A stretch of 64,000 nucleotides of DNA from Ohtaekwangia sp035628875 (GCA_035628875.1 DASPIZ010000135.1:69983-133982), one strand, 5' to 3'. Positions 16,364 to 25,411 are shown, numbered from the stretch's first letter. A program made the numbers and translations. The notes: generated by a model not told the origin, from the sequence alone.

Positions 16364-19321
16364 ATGAGTTCTCTTTTTTTCTGGAAGGAATGGCATAAAG
16401 AATATCGGTACACCTGGTATGCAATGCTTGGCCTCTTTCTTACAGCCCTGGTTTTTTTGTGGGTCTCCTATGCTCAGGGTGCCGATGCAGTAATTTCCTG
16501 GCAACGACTTCAGGAACAAAAAGAAATTGAAACATCGGTTCATTCCTTTCGGCTGGGACCTTTTGAATTAACGGTTCCAGGGGAAACCTATATCATTTTT
16601 GAATATCTCAACGGAAGCACCATCAAACCCAATACCACTGCCTCCTACCTGTTCCTCGTGATCCTCACGTTATCGGCCATTATATTACTTTCGGTAATTA
16701 CCACGGCAGAACGATTCTGGTTTTTTATTGCGATGGGATTATTCATCCTTTTTGTGGTAAGTTTCCGCCTCGAGGTATTGGGCCTCTTCGGACTGTTTAA
16801 TCGCGTACCAACGCTGATTGTATTAACCGCTTATATTCTTCCAGCATTCTATTTTAACCGCATCCGGTCATCAACACCTTTTCTAACGCGACTGGCTGTT
16901 TTCGGTAGCATCACCCTGCTATTCTCCATCATCATCGCGATGTTTGCAACCGTAAATTTTCCCTTCTATCAGCTTACAATAACCAGCTTTGTACCCGGTC
17001 TTATTTTGTCGATACTCTTCATCATCATGGTGTCGCATGAGATTATCAGCTCCTTTGTGATCGTTATCAGTCAGGGGAATTCTAAAAGTCTTAATCACCT
17101 GCTTATTATCAGTACCATATACCTCATCAACATCATCATCACGTGTTTTCATGAAATCGGTGTAATCGACTGGAGCTTTTTATACATCAATCTGTATTTA
17201 CTGCTTACCATTTCCGCTCTGCTTGGCATCTGGGGATTTTGCCACCGTGAAGCGCTATATGGGAATATTGTATCCTTTTATCCGTTTGGCGCATTGTTCT
17301 TTCTTGCCATGGGTGCGATTTGCTTTGCTACAACGGCACAGCTACTGGGCAATGCCAACGACCCGGGTGTACGCATCATCCGCGATGTGATCATCTTCAG
17401 CCATACCGGTTTTGGATTCATATTTCTTATCTACCTGTTTTCGAATTATTCTCCCATGCTGGCGAAAAACCTGCCCGTCCATAAAGTGCTGTACACGCCA
17501 ACGCGTATGCCTTACTTTACATACCGGCTTGCCGGACTCATTGTGATGCTGGCGTTCATCTTCAATTCAAACTGGAGACAATACGTCTATCACGGCATTT
17601 CAGCGTTCTATAATTCCGGAGGAGACCTCTATGCCCTCGAGGGAAATTTTACTTATGCCGAATCTTTTTATGAAAAAGCGCGTGCACAAGCTTTTCAAAA
17701 TCACCGTTCTAACTATGCACTCGGTTCCATGCGCGGCAACAGTTACGATCTCGAAGATGCCCGCGACAACTATGACGATGCGAATTCAAAAAGACCCACA
17801 GCTTATTCATTAACCAATGAAGGGAATACTTATTTCTGGGAACAGAAGTATTACGACGCCATCCGCACCTATAAAAACGGACTGGAGAAAATCAACAACA
17901 CCGGACCTCTGGCAAATAATCTGGGGTTAAGCTATATCAAAATACATCGTATTGACTCCGCTGCTTATTTTTTAAATCAGGCGCGTGAGTACAAGCTTAC
18001 TAAAAACGCCGCCGAAACAAATTTCTTTGCTATGGCGGCAGTAGAAATGCTTCCCATGAATCCTGATTCCGTGCTGCGCACGTTCAACAGTGATTTTCCG
18101 GGAACGCTTTGCAATGCGCTTGCGCTGTCAACCGTAGTGAACAAACCTTTTAAAATAGATTCGGATCCGCTGGCTGACTCTGTACTCAATCTTTACACGG
18201 CTACATTCTTAAACAACTATATCATTAAGAATGCAAAAGAAGTGGATACAACATTTATCAACCGCGCGTATGCAATTGCTTCCGATTCCTTAAACGCCGA
18301 TTATAGTGAGGCCTTAAAGTCATCATTGTCATTCGCATATTATCACCAGGGAAATATCCAAAAAGCGCTGGAGATTTTGGCGGAGCAGATTTATCTCAGT
18401 CAAAGTTACCAGGGAACCTTTAATTATATCATGGGATTGTGGGCACTTGAGCAGCTGAACCCTGAGTCGGCGGCGATATATTTTTCCTATGCTGACAACT
18501 ATGAGTTTGAAAACGCGCCTTTTTACATGGCGATTGCACAAACTGAAGCAGGTCAAATAGAAACGGCATTGAAGGCGTGGGACACCGTTGCTGTACGGGG
18601 TAATCGATCACAACGACTAATTGCGGGCCAGATCAAAAGGATTCTTACTTTATCCAGTGATCAGGTACAATCCCTCACTGATGCAGAAAAATATCAATTC
18701 TGCAGATATCGCATCGGACTCGAAGATTCAGTTTTGTTTAACCGGATATCCAATTCATTTGATAATCCAAATTACAAAGCGCAGGCATTGTTGGATCTGA
18801 GTCGCAAATATCAGGAAGCCGGTGACCTCGTTTCAGCCATCTATTACTACCAAAGAATCGCAGGGCTTGAGCTTTCAGACAAACGATTATACCACGAGTT
18901 CAGGCATTTTGAATTAATCCTTCTCGCTACACGAAGGGAAATCAATCTTTTAGCAGAACAGATCAACAATGGAATTGAATTCGACGCCTCAAAAAGACTT
19001 GAGAAAATTTACTACACAGCCCTTATCACCGAAGCAAGTGGAGATACGGCCACCGCGAGAAAAAATTACACCATCCTCGCTAACTATAATCCTTATTTTG
19101 AAGATGGCATCCTTTCAGCGTACCAGTTTTTCCTCAAACACAGTGATATACCCTTCTATCCTTATAACATACTGGCTGAGGCCGTGCAAGTGAATACACA
19201 ATCCATTCGCCTATGGAGAGCATACTACAATGAAGCAGTTCGTATTGGCTTTGATGAGTACGCAGCCAGCGCAGCAAAGACAATTGCTGAACTGGAAGCT
19301 AAAGGCATTAGGAATCGTTGA
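16364..19321 (+). CDS. Large membrane protein with C-terminal TPR-like repeats
   Basis: A 985-residue protein with no family name I can assign. The first roughly 410 residues hold about twelve hydrophobic helices (for example ASYLFLVILTLSAIILLSVI). The rest is soluble and rich in helix-turn-helix tetratricopeptide-like repeats (for example LTNEGNTYFWEQKYYDAIRT and YALGSMRGNSYDLEDARDNY), ending near residue 985. The layout suggests a membrane-anchored scaffold whose repeat domain binds partners. The gene is transcribed with gatC (92 bp apart) and is convergent with the SET gene, 20 bp away. Confidence 0.75.
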   Translation: MSSLFFWKEWHKEYRYTWYAMLGLFLTALVFLWVSYAQGADAVISWQRLQEQKEIETSVHSFRLGPFELTVPGETYIIFEYLNGSTIKPNTTASYLFLVILTLSAIILLSVITTAERFWFFIAMGLFILFVVSFRLEVLGLFGLFNRVPTLIVLTAYILPAFYFNRIRSSTPFLTRLAVFGSITLLFSIIIAMFATVNFPFYQLTITSFVPGLILSILFIIMVSHEIISSFVIVISQGNSKSLNHLLIISTIYLINIIITCFHEIGVIDWSFLYINLYLLLTISALLGIWGFCHREALYGNIVSFYPFGALFFLAMGAICFATTAQLLGNANDPGVRIIRDVIIFSHTGFGFIFLIYLFSNYSPMLAKNLPVHKVLYTPTRMPYFTYRLAGLIVMLAFIFNSNWRQYVYHGISAFYNSGGDLYALEGNFTYAESFYEKARAQAFQNHRSNYALGSMRGNSYDLEDARDNYDDANSKRPTAYSLTNEGNTYFWEQKYYDAIRTYKNGLEKINNTGPLANNLGLSYIKIHRIDSAAYFLNQAREYKLTKNAAETNFFAMAAVEMLPMNPDSVLRTFNSDFPGTLCNALALSTVVNKPFKIDSDPLADSVLNLYTATFLNNYIIKNAKEVDTTFINRAYAIASDSLNADYSEALKSSLSFAYYHQGNIQKALEILAEQIYLSQSYQGTFNYIMGLWALEQLNPESAAIYFSYADNYEFENAPFYMAIAQTEAGQIETALKAWDTVAVRGNRSQRLIAGQIKRILTLSSDQVQSLTDAEKYQFCRYRIGLEDSVLFNRISNSFDNPNYKAQALLDLSRKYQEAGDLVSAIYYYQRIAGLELSDKRLYHEFRHFELILLATRREINLLAEQINNGIEFDASKRLEKIYYTALITEASGDTATARKNYTILANYNPYFEDGILSAYQFFLKHSDIPFYPYNILAEAVQVNTQSIRLWRAYYNEAVRIGFDEYAASAAKTIAELEAKGIRNR

Positions 19322-19341
19322 TTGACTAAACTTTTACGACC

Positions 19342-19887
19342 TTAACGCTTATGCGTATCAACGCGTTTGGCTGTTTTATGTGACTTTTTGCTTGTCTTTT
19401 TTGCAGATGATTTCTTTGCGGACTTTTTGGCCTTAGCTTTATCTTTCTTCTTTGCTTCTTCTTTTGCTTCTGCAGCCCAAAGCTTTATGTTTTCGCGAAT
19501 CACCTTCCAGTAATCTTTACCATAATCAACAAGTATCTCCGATCTGGCGGGAATATCTTTTTTCGCTTCGATAAATGCCTTGGTTCCCTCAACGATGTAA
19601 TCACAGTTGTTTACCAAGCCTTTAATCTTCACTAAACCACGGGCATCGTTCGCATATCGTGCAAATGCTTTCTTGTCAGGAAATCCGTCGATCACATGGT
19701 TTCTATTGATATAAAAGATATATCCGTTCTTTCCGTCATCATCTGCCACATCTTTCCAGGCTGAACGCTTTCCTTTGTACTCAACGATCAATGTTCCCTT
19801 CGGAATAAATTTTTTTGTAAATAACCCTTTTCCAGCGTTGGGAATGGTAGACTTCTTAACGTAAAGTTGTTTTTCTAATAGTGCCAT
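19342..19887 (-). CDS. SET-domain protein with lysine-rich tail
   Basis: A 181-residue SET-domain protein, presumably an S-adenosylmethionine-dependent lysine methyltransferase. Typical marks are KSTIPNAGKGLFTKKFIPKGTLIVEYKG at the N-terminus (the GKGLF block), FARYANDARG (asparagine of the NHS/N-D motif region), NCDYIVEGTKAFIEAKKDIPARSEILVDYG and the final tyrosine-rich strand. After about residue 140 the protein becomes almost pure lysine, alanine and serine (KKDKAKAKKSAKKSSAKKTS), resembling a histone tail. Bacterial SET proteins have been reported to act on ribosomal or histone-like proteins; the target here is unknown. Confidence 0.85.
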   Translation of the reverse strand: MALLEKQLYVKKSTIPNAGKGLFTKKFIPKGTLIVEYKGKRSAWKDVADDDGKNGYIFYINRNHVIDGFPDKKAFARYANDARGLVKIKGLVNNCDYIVEGTKAFIEAKKDIPARSEILVDYGKDYWKVIRENIKLWAAEAKEEAKKKDKAKAKKSAKKSSAKKTSKKSHKTAKRVDTHKR

Positions 19888-19976
19888 GTATAAGCTGTTC
19901 TCTAAAAATGCGCGTGAAGATAGGTTAATTTAACTTTTATAAAAAGTTTATGCCATAATATGTCGTAGAGTTAGGG

Positions 19977-20033
19977 ATTGAGTATTAGGTATTAGGCATT
20001 AGGTATTAGGGGTTGGGTATTAGTGTCTTGGGT
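19977..20033. repeat. Heptad array (TATTAGG type)
   Basis: GTATTAGGTATTAGGCATTAGGTATTAGG followed by GGTTGGGTATTAG forms a short degenerate period-7 array in the gap between the SET gene and the transporter. The remainder of this gap shows no other structure. Confidence 0.75.
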
Positions 20034-20154
20034 GTTACGATCAGTGATGATTGTTGATATGGACGTAAATGAAGACTTTTATACAATGGCGCTATATTTA
20101 TAAAGCTTTCAAATAAATGGTTATGAAGTTTTAAGATGAAGTTTAAAGCATACG

Positions 20155-21132
20155 ATGAAGATTTTCGAACGATTAAATAAAGTCGGGTTAAATACATTCT
20201 TTCTGCTTATACTGGGCATGGTAGGGCTTGCATGGCTTGCACCATCGTATGGAACAAACCAGAGTCATTTACCACTTCAACCGATCAGTTATTATGGCGT
20301 TTCACTGATTTTTTTCTTCTATGGTCTTCGGCTAAGCGCCATCGCACTCTGGAAGGGATTATCCCATTGGAAAATACATCTCGTCATACAAGGCACCACC
20401 TTTGTGTTGTTTCCTTTGATCGCATTATTGTGCTATGAATTTTTTCACAGTCAGACTTATGCATTATTGTGGATCGGTTTTTTTTATCTCGCTGCACTGC
20501 CTTCTACGGTGTCATCTTCTGTAGTAATGATTTCTATCGCCGGAGGAAATTTACCGGCCGGAATTTTTAATGCCAGCGTTTCCAGTGTATTGGGAATTTT
20601 AATGACGCCGCTCTGGATGAGCATGTTCATTGTAAATACAAACAACACACAGAATTTTCTCCATGTCATCTTAAGCTTGTGTCTTCAGGTACTCTTACCC
20701 TTTATTCTTGGATTGTCCCTTCATCGCTACCTCGGCCGTGTGGCCGAAAAACACAAGACCATATTACGATACTTCGACCAGGCGGTTATCTTATTAATTG
20801 TTTACCGTGCCTTTTGTGAATCGTTTTACAATAAAATGTTTTCCGGGTTTACCACTTTAGAAATTTTTACCCTGGGTGGTTTAATACTGGCATTCTTTTT
20901 ACTGATGGCAGCTTTGATGTATATCTTATCCCTAGTCATGAAGTTTTCACGCGAGGACCGCATCACCATACTTTTTTGCGGATCAAAGAAATCGCTTATT
21001 CAAGGGGTTGTGATGGCGCAGGTATTATTTTCGAACCAGGTATCACTGGGAATTATACTTCTTCCACTCATGCTATACCACACGCTACAACTTATAGCGG
21101 GAAGCATCATCGCAGAACGATTGTCAAAATAA
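20155..21132 (+). CDS. Bile acid:sodium symporter-like (SBF, CPA-type) transporter
   Basis: A 325-residue membrane protein with about nine hydrophobic helices, of the SBF-like/YfeH group (bile acid:sodium symporter superfamily). Typical features are the LPLQPISYYGVSLIFFFYGL motif, the conserved ALPSTVSSSVVMISIAGGN (crossover region), and a C-terminal FCGSKKSLIQGVVMAQVLF. The substrate is not known; relatives take up organic anions with sodium. It stands alone and is convergent with katA. Confidence 0.86.
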   Translation: MKIFERLNKVGLNTFFLLILGMVGLAWLAPSYGTNQSHLPLQPISYYGVSLIFFFYGLRLSAIALWKGLSHWKIHLVIQGTTFVLFPLIALLCYEFFHSQTYALLWIGFFYLAALPSTVSSSVVMISIAGGNLPAGIFNASVSSVLGILMTPLWMSMFIVNTNNTQNFLHVILSLCLQVLLPFILGLSLHRYLGRVAEKHKTILRYFDQAVILLIVYRAFCESFYNKMFSGFTTLEIFTLGGLILAFFLLMAALMYILSLVMKFSREDRITILFCGSKKSLIQGVVMAQVLFSNQVSLGIILLPLMLYHTLQLIAGSIIAERLSK

Positions 21133-21207
21133 CATTTGAGCTATACATTGTTTTGTCATTGGACCAAAAACTAGAACTCAGGCGTTAAAATTTTCGGTAT
21201 CAATCGG

Positions 21208-21239
21208 AAAAAAAAGAGCCGTCACTTTCGCAACGGCCC
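21208..21239 (-). terminator. Intrinsic terminator of katA
   Basis: On the minus strand GGGCCGT (complement of 21233-21239) pairs with ACGGCTC (complement of 21216-21222), allowing one G-U, with a small inner hairpin and a run of eight T. It lies 8-40 bases past the katA stop. Confidence 0.82.
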
Positions 21240-21247
21240 CTCCATCA

Positions 21248-22762
21248 TTAAAACAAATTATTACCGGGTTGCATCATTCCGGCTTCGATGCTTACACCCA
21301 ATCCATCCGCGACACGCAAGCCTAACCCTGGATCGCAGCGAAAAAAGTGACAAAGCTGGCGATTAACAATAAGCTCTTTTTTTGGACCAGAAATCGCTTT
21401 CATGGAACCGACAATATTCTTTACAAGGTTTATTCTTTCTTCTTCAGTTAACACCCTTTTATACAACCAGCCCGGCTGTGTATAATGATCATCTTCGCCA
21501 GGGGCATTGCGATCATACCAATCCGCTACAATGGCATCCAACGAAAGTGCAGGTTCTTTGTATGCAGGATCAGGATAGATGGCATCGAAACTATTGGGGA
21601 AATAATTTGGCGCAGATCCTCCGTTGCCATCAACGCGCATGGCACCGTCACGTTGATAGTTATGCACCGCATATGGGCACTTATTAACCGGGATCTGCTC
21701 ATAGTTTGCACCCAAACGATAACGATGTGCATCCGGATAAGATAAAATTCTTCCCTGCAACATCTTGTCAGGTGAATAACCGACGCCATCAATAACATGG
21801 GCAGGAGCAAAAGCAGCTTGTTCAACTTCCGCAAAATAATTTGACGGGACTTCGTTTAACTCCATCACACCAACATCAATCAACGGAAAGTCTTTCTGTG
21901 GCCAAATCTTAGTAAGATCAAACGGATTAAAGTTAAACTCCTGAGCCTGCTGTAACGTCATGACCTGGACCTTCAGTGACCACTTCGGAAAATCCCTCCG
22001 ATCTATGGCTTCCACAAGATCGCGTTGCGCCTGATCGAGATCTTTTGACTTCATCAAATCGGCTTCATCTGCGGTAAAATTTTGAATTCCCTGTTGTGAT
22101 TTAAAATGAAACTTTACCCACACAATGTCATTGTCCTTATTCACTAACGAAAATGTGTGACTTCCAAAACCATGCATATGCCGGTAACTGTACGGCGTAC
22201 CCCGGTCACTCATTACAATCATCACCTGGTGCAGGCTTTCCGGATTTAACGACCAGAAATCCCACATCATCGTTGGACTTTTAAGATTCGTACGGGGATC
22301 ACGTTTTTGCGTGTGAATAAAGTCATCAAACTTCTTGGGGTCTTTGATAAAAAACACAGGTGTGTTATTGCCTACCAGATCCCAGTTACCCTCTTCTGTA
22401 TAAAATTTAACCGCGAAGCCACGCGGATCGCGCTCAGAATCTGCGCTTCCTTTTTCACCACCTACTGTTGAGAACCTTGCCAACACACGGCATTCATTTC
22501 CGACATTACCGAAGAGTTTAGCACGTGTATACTTAGAAATATCATGGGTTACCTTAAATGTACCATACGCTCCGGTTCCTTTTGCATGGACAACACGTTC
22601 AGGAATTCTTTCGCGGTTGAAGTGCGCCATCTTTTCATGCAAAATGAAATCCTGAAGTAAAACCGGACCACGCGGTCCTGCAGTCATACTGTTTTCATGT
22701 TCTACATAAGGCTTTCCACTTGCAGTGGTGAGTTTGTGTTTTTGTTCTTTTCCGTTTTCCAT
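21248..22762 (-). CDS. katA: Catalase (heme, small-subunit clade 3 type)
   Basis: A 504-residue monofunctional heme catalase that converts hydrogen peroxide to water and oxygen. The distal histidine is in ERVVHAKGTGAYGTF (His59), the distal asparagine in DLVGNNTPVFF (132/133), and the proximal heme tyrosine in RILSYPDAHRYRLG. About 500 residues is the small-subunit length. The gene is followed by a strong terminator and preceded, 77 bp upstream of the ATG, by an ATAG-N7-CTAT palindrome that fits an OxyR site. It sits with oxyR and ahpC, so it is probably peroxide-induced. Confidence 0.97.
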   Translation of the reverse strand: MENGKEQKHKLTTASGKPYVEHENSMTAGPRGPVLLQDFILHEKMAHFNRERIPERVVHAKGTGAYGTFKVTHDISKYTRAKLFGNVGNECRVLARFSTVGGEKGSADSERDPRGFAVKFYTEEGNWDLVGNNTPVFFIKDPKKFDDFIHTQKRDPRTNLKSPTMMWDFWSLNPESLHQVMIVMSDRGTPYSYRHMHGFGSHTFSLVNKDNDIVWVKFHFKSQQGIQNFTADEADLMKSKDLDQAQRDLVEAIDRRDFPKWSLKVQVMTLQQAQEFNFNPFDLTKIWPQKDFPLIDVGVMELNEVPSNYFAEVEQAAFAPAHVIDGVGYSPDKMLQGRILSYPDAHRYRLGANYEQIPVNKCPYAVHNYQRDGAMRVDGNGGSAPNYFPNSFDAIYPDPAYKEPALSLDAIVADWYDRNAPGEDDHYTQPGWLYKRVLTEEERINLVKNIVGSMKAISGPKKELIVNRQLCHFFRCDPGLGLRVADGLGVSIEAGMMQPGNNLF

Positions 22763-22838
22763 GATAAGCAGTTGTTATTTGTGATACGAAGGTGTCCCAG
22801 GCCGTGCGCTAAAACAAAGCGAAAGTTTTTATATCCGT

Positions 22839-22853
22839 ATAGACAGAATCTAT
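22839..22853. promoter_or_regulatory. Candidate OxyR half-operator upstream of katA
   Basis: ATAGACAGAATCTAT is ATAG-N7-CTAT, the core half-site pattern reported for OxyR in proteobacteria. It lies 77 bp before the katA start codon, between katA and oxyR. Only one half-site is visible, and direct proof for Bacteroidota OxyR would be needed. Confidence 0.42.
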
Positions 22854-22860
22854 TACTAAG

Positions 22861-23065
22861 TTCAAGGTTCATGATTCAAGGTTAAAAGTTTGTGTTCTGT
22901 AACGAGTGGCAGACGAACTAATTTGAGGTTTGAGGTTTGAGGTTTGAAATGCCCTCATAGCTTGATACTGATTGGATGCAAAGCTCGCTTTAGCATTCAA
23001 AACCTAATTATAATTAGTTAACCGGAAACCAACCTCCAACATCAAACGTCAAACCTCAAACAGTT
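22861..23065. repeat. Composite heptad region between katA and oxyR
   Basis: TTCAAGGTTCATGATTCAAGG (22860s), TTTGAGGTTTGAGGTTTGAGG (22920s) and CCAACATCAAACGTCAAACC (23038 on) are the same words as in the elements at 205 and 4240, including GGAAACCAACCT before the TCAAACC block. The order is kept but the middle is diverged. Confidence 0.6.
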
Positions 23066-23077
23066 CTGCACAACCCG

Positions 23078-23998
23078 TCACCTCCACGTCACCCGAATGT
23101 ACTTTTCGTTCTTTTTAAAATGTGCGGGAATAGCTTTTAGTATGGCTTGCCTGAGTTTATCAAGAAGCATTTCCTTGACAAATCCGTTGTGTACCACCAG
23201 GCTTACTTCGCGTACGGGTTCCGGTGCGTTGAAATGTTTGACGTGTTTGTTCTTTGAATCAACCGCGAGTTCGGGAATGAGTGTATAACCGTAGTTGTTA
23301 TCTACCATTGCTTTCAATGTTTCAAACGAACCGCTCTGGTAATTCAGCTGATTATGGGTTTTCTTTTGTTTCGCAGAGCAAAGGTTTTCAACCTGTCCAC
23401 GGAAGCAGTGTCCTTCTTCCAATAAAAGCAGGTTGTCGTACGAAAGCGATTTAACGTTGATTTTTTCCTGTTGAAAATACTTGAGATGTTCGGCAGTGTA
23501 TAACAGAATAGGTTCGTAAAAAATCGGGATCTCCCGGATTTCGCGGTCGTCAACCGGTGTTACCAATATGGCAACATCCAAACGATTTGTTTTTAACATT
23601 CTGATAATCTCTTCGGTTTGCAATTCCATTACCGTAAAAGATGTACCGGGATGTTTCTCCAGGAACTTATTTAAAAACTTAGGCAATAGGTAAGGCGCTA
23701 ACGTAGGAATAACACCGAGGCGAAATTCACCTTCGATGGAATCTTTTTCATTTCGAATGAACTCCTTTAGATTCTTAATCTCTTGTAAAATCTGCCGCGC
23801 CCTCGAAATAATAATTTCCCCTGACTTTGTTGGCTTTAACGGCTGACCTTTGTCAAAGATTTTAACGCCGAGCTCATCTTCAAGCTTTTTAACCATCATA
23901 CTGAGCGTGGGTTGTGTCACGTTACAGAAATTTGCGGCTTTGGCATGGTTCCGATGAATATCCAGCGCAATTATATATTCCAGTTGTTGCAAGTTCAT
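23078..23998 (-). CDS. oxyR: OxyR, hydrogen-peroxide-responsive LysR regulator
   Basis: A 306-residue LysR-type regulator. The helix-turn-helix is in HAKAANFCNVTQPTLSMMVKKLEDELGVKIFDK (residues 18-50). The sensing pair is intact: Cys198 and Cys207 in GHCFRGQVENLC, with the same 8-residue spacing as E. coli Cys199/Cys208, so a peroxide-formed disulfide is expected. It should activate katA and ahpC. It is co-directional with katA and divergent from ahpC. A perfect Bacteroidota promoter lies just upstream. Confidence 0.95.
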   Translation of the reverse strand: MNLQQLEYIIALDIHRNHAKAANFCNVTQPTLSMMVKKLEDELGVKIFDKGQPLKPTKSGEIIISRARQILQEIKNLKEFIRNEKDSIEGEFRLGVIPTLAPYLLPKFLNKFLEKHPGTSFTVMELQTEEIIRMLKTNRLDVAILVTPVDDREIREIPIFYEPILLYTAEHLKYFQQEKINVKSLSYDNLLLLEEGHCFRGQVENLCSAKQKKTHNQLNYQSGSFETLKAMVDNNYGYTLIPELAVDSKNKHVKHFNAPEPVREVSLVVHNGFVKEMLLDKLRQAILKAIPAHFKKNEKYIRVTWR

Positions 23999-24032
23999 TC
24001 GATTGCGCTCTAATCTAAAACGGTGTCATAAA

Positions 24033-24062
24033 CAAAACTAATAAGTTGATAACAAATATCAA
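24033..24062 (-). promoter_or_regulatory. oxyR promoter
   Basis: On the minus strand TTG (complement of 24060-24062), 19 bp, then TAGTTTTG (complement of 24033-24040): an exact TTG-N19-TAnnTTTG Bacteroidota promoter. Transcription would start near 24027, about 29 bases before the oxyR ATG. Confidence 0.75.
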
Positions 24063-24072
24063 TATTGTTTAT
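24049..24072. promoter_or_regulatory. Palindrome shared by the divergent oxyR and ahpC promoters
   Basis: ATAACAAATAT (24049-24059), two bases, ATATTGTTTAT (24062-24072): the two arms are complementary at 9 of 11 positions. The centre sits between the two divergent -33 TTG boxes. It is a good place for OxyR or another regulator to control both genes. Confidence 0.55.
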
Positions 24073-24094
24073 AACATTTCCATTGCTATTTTCG
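24065..24094 (+). promoter_or_regulatory. ahpC promoter
   Basis: TTG (24065-24067), 19 bp, TATTTTCG (24087-24094), which matches TAnnTTTG with one change. The start would be near 24100, about 27 bases before the ahpC ATG. Confidence 0.65.
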
Positions 24095-24126
24095 CGGCAT
24101 CATTAAATAAAAAATTTTTAAGACGT

Positions 24127-24684
24127 ATGACAAAAGGTATTTTATCAGTAGGTCAGACTTTCCCTAAGTTCAAGAAAAGTGCAGTAGTTTCCCTTGAAAA
24201 AGGAAAAGAATTTTACGACGTCTCTTCGGATGAATTGGTAAACGAAGAAGGTCGCTGGACGGTGATGTTTTGGTGGCCAAAAGACTTCACATTTGTTTGT
24301 CCTACAGAAATTGCAGAATTCAACAAAAATTATGGAGAATTCAGAGATCGTAATGCCAACTTAATTGGCGCTTCAACAGATTCTGAATTCGTTCACCTGG
24401 CGTGGAGAAAAAATCATGACGATCTGAGAGATCTTAAGTTCCCTATGCTGGCCGATACATCAAAAACCCTGGCCGAAGATTTGGGTATTCTTGAAGCAAA
24501 TGAAAAGGTTGCTTATCGTGCAACGTTTATCATCGATCCTCAGGGTATCGTTCGTTGGGTAAGTGTAAATGACCTCAATGTAGGCCGCAACGTGAAAGAA
24601 GTAATCCGCGTGCTGGATGCATTGCAAACCGACGAACTCTGTCCTTGTAACTGGGAAAAAGGAAAAGAAACGATTAAAGCTTAA
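24127..24684 (+). CDS. ahpC: Peroxiredoxin AhpC
   Basis: A 185-residue 2-Cys peroxiredoxin that reduces hydrogen peroxide and alkyl hydroperoxides. The peroxidatic cysteine is Cys58 in DFTFVCPTEIAEF; the C-terminal CPC (residues 172 and 174) supplies the resolving cysteine. The start at 24127 (MTKGILSVGQTFPKFKK) is chosen over an in-frame ATG at 24046, which would lie upstream of the promoter boxes. No AhpF gene is adjacent; an AhpD-like gene follows, so recycling may use that route. Confidence 0.95.
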   Translation: MTKGILSVGQTFPKFKKSAVVSLEKGKEFYDVSSDELVNEEGRWTVMFWWPKDFTFVCPTEIAEFNKNYGEFRDRNANLIGASTDSEFVHLAWRKNHDDLRDLKFPMLADTSKTLAEDLGILEANEKVAYRATFIIDPQGIVRWVSVNDLNVGRNVKEVIRVLDALQTDELCPCNWEKGKETIKA

Positions 24685-24780
24685 AGGTTCAAGCGGTTCA
24701 AGGTTCATGGTTTAAGGTTCAAAGTTAGGCGTTCGAATAACACCAGAATTTCGACATTGTTTGAAATTTGATGTTTGGTT
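24685..24780. repeat. Heptad words between ahpC and the ahpD-like gene
   Basis: Directly after the ahpC stop come TTCAAGCGGTTCAAGGTTCATGGTTTAAGGTTCAAAG, then an AAATTTGATGTTTGGTT block. These are the TTCAAGG/TTTGAGG-type words of the intergenic family. Confidence 0.62.
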
Positions 24781-24814
24781 ACGACGACATGGAACTATAT
24801 TAAAATTAAAAATT

Positions 24815-25411
24815 ATGGAACAAGTAATCTTAACATATTCAGAAAGCACGCAGGAGTTTCTCGAGTTTTTACAATTGGAGAAAGATTATCGTACGGAGGC
24901 GCTCGACTTGCTGGAAGAAGGAAAGTCGCGATACCTGGCCGATTTAAAAATCAATTTTAAAAATTCTTTTGAGAGTGAGTTTCTTTCTAAGAAGGAAATC
25001 GTGCTTCTTGGTGTAGCGCTGGCTGTCAACGCGAGCAATGGTATACTTCGTGATTTCTTTAAAAGAAAAGCAGAAGCAGAAGGTGTTACAGCGGAAGAGG
25101 TCGCGGAAGCCGTGGCATGTTCGTCCTTATTGAGCGCAAATAATGTCTTTTATCGTTTTCGCCATTTTCTTAACAAAGAAAAATACGACGAGATCCCTGC
25201 ACGTATTAAAATGAATATCATGGCTCGCCCGGTAACGGGAAAAGAGTTCTTTGAACTTATTAGTCTTGCAGTGAGTGCCGTAAATGGTTGCGAAATGTGT
25301 GTAAAGTCACATGAAGCATCCCTGCTCGAACTCGGCAGCAAGGAAGAACGGATTTTTGAAGCCGTACGCCTTGCTTCAGTTATCACGAGCTTAAGCAAAG
25401 TGGTGTATTAA
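24815..25411 (+). CDS. AhpD-like carboxymuconolactone decarboxylase family protein
   Basis: A 198-residue alkylhydroperoxidase AhpD-fold protein. The active CXXC is CEMCVKSHE near residue 170, in the family context NGCEMCVKSHEASL. The first 70 residues are a helical N-terminal domain as in AhpD proper. In mycobacteria AhpD passes electrons to AhpC; here the gene lies just downstream of ahpC in the same direction, so the same link is likely. The start at 24815 (MEQVILTYSESTQE) is preferred over 24761. Confidence 0.87.
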   Translation: MEQVILTYSESTQEFLEFLQLEKDYRTEALDLLEEGKSRYLADLKINFKNSFESEFLSKKEIVLLGVALAVNASNGILRDFFKRKAEAEGVTAEEVAEAVACSSLLSANNVFYRFRHFLNKEKYDEIPARIKMNIMARPVTGKEFFELISLAVSAVNGCEMCVKSHEASLLELGSKEERIFEAVRLASVITSLSKVVY

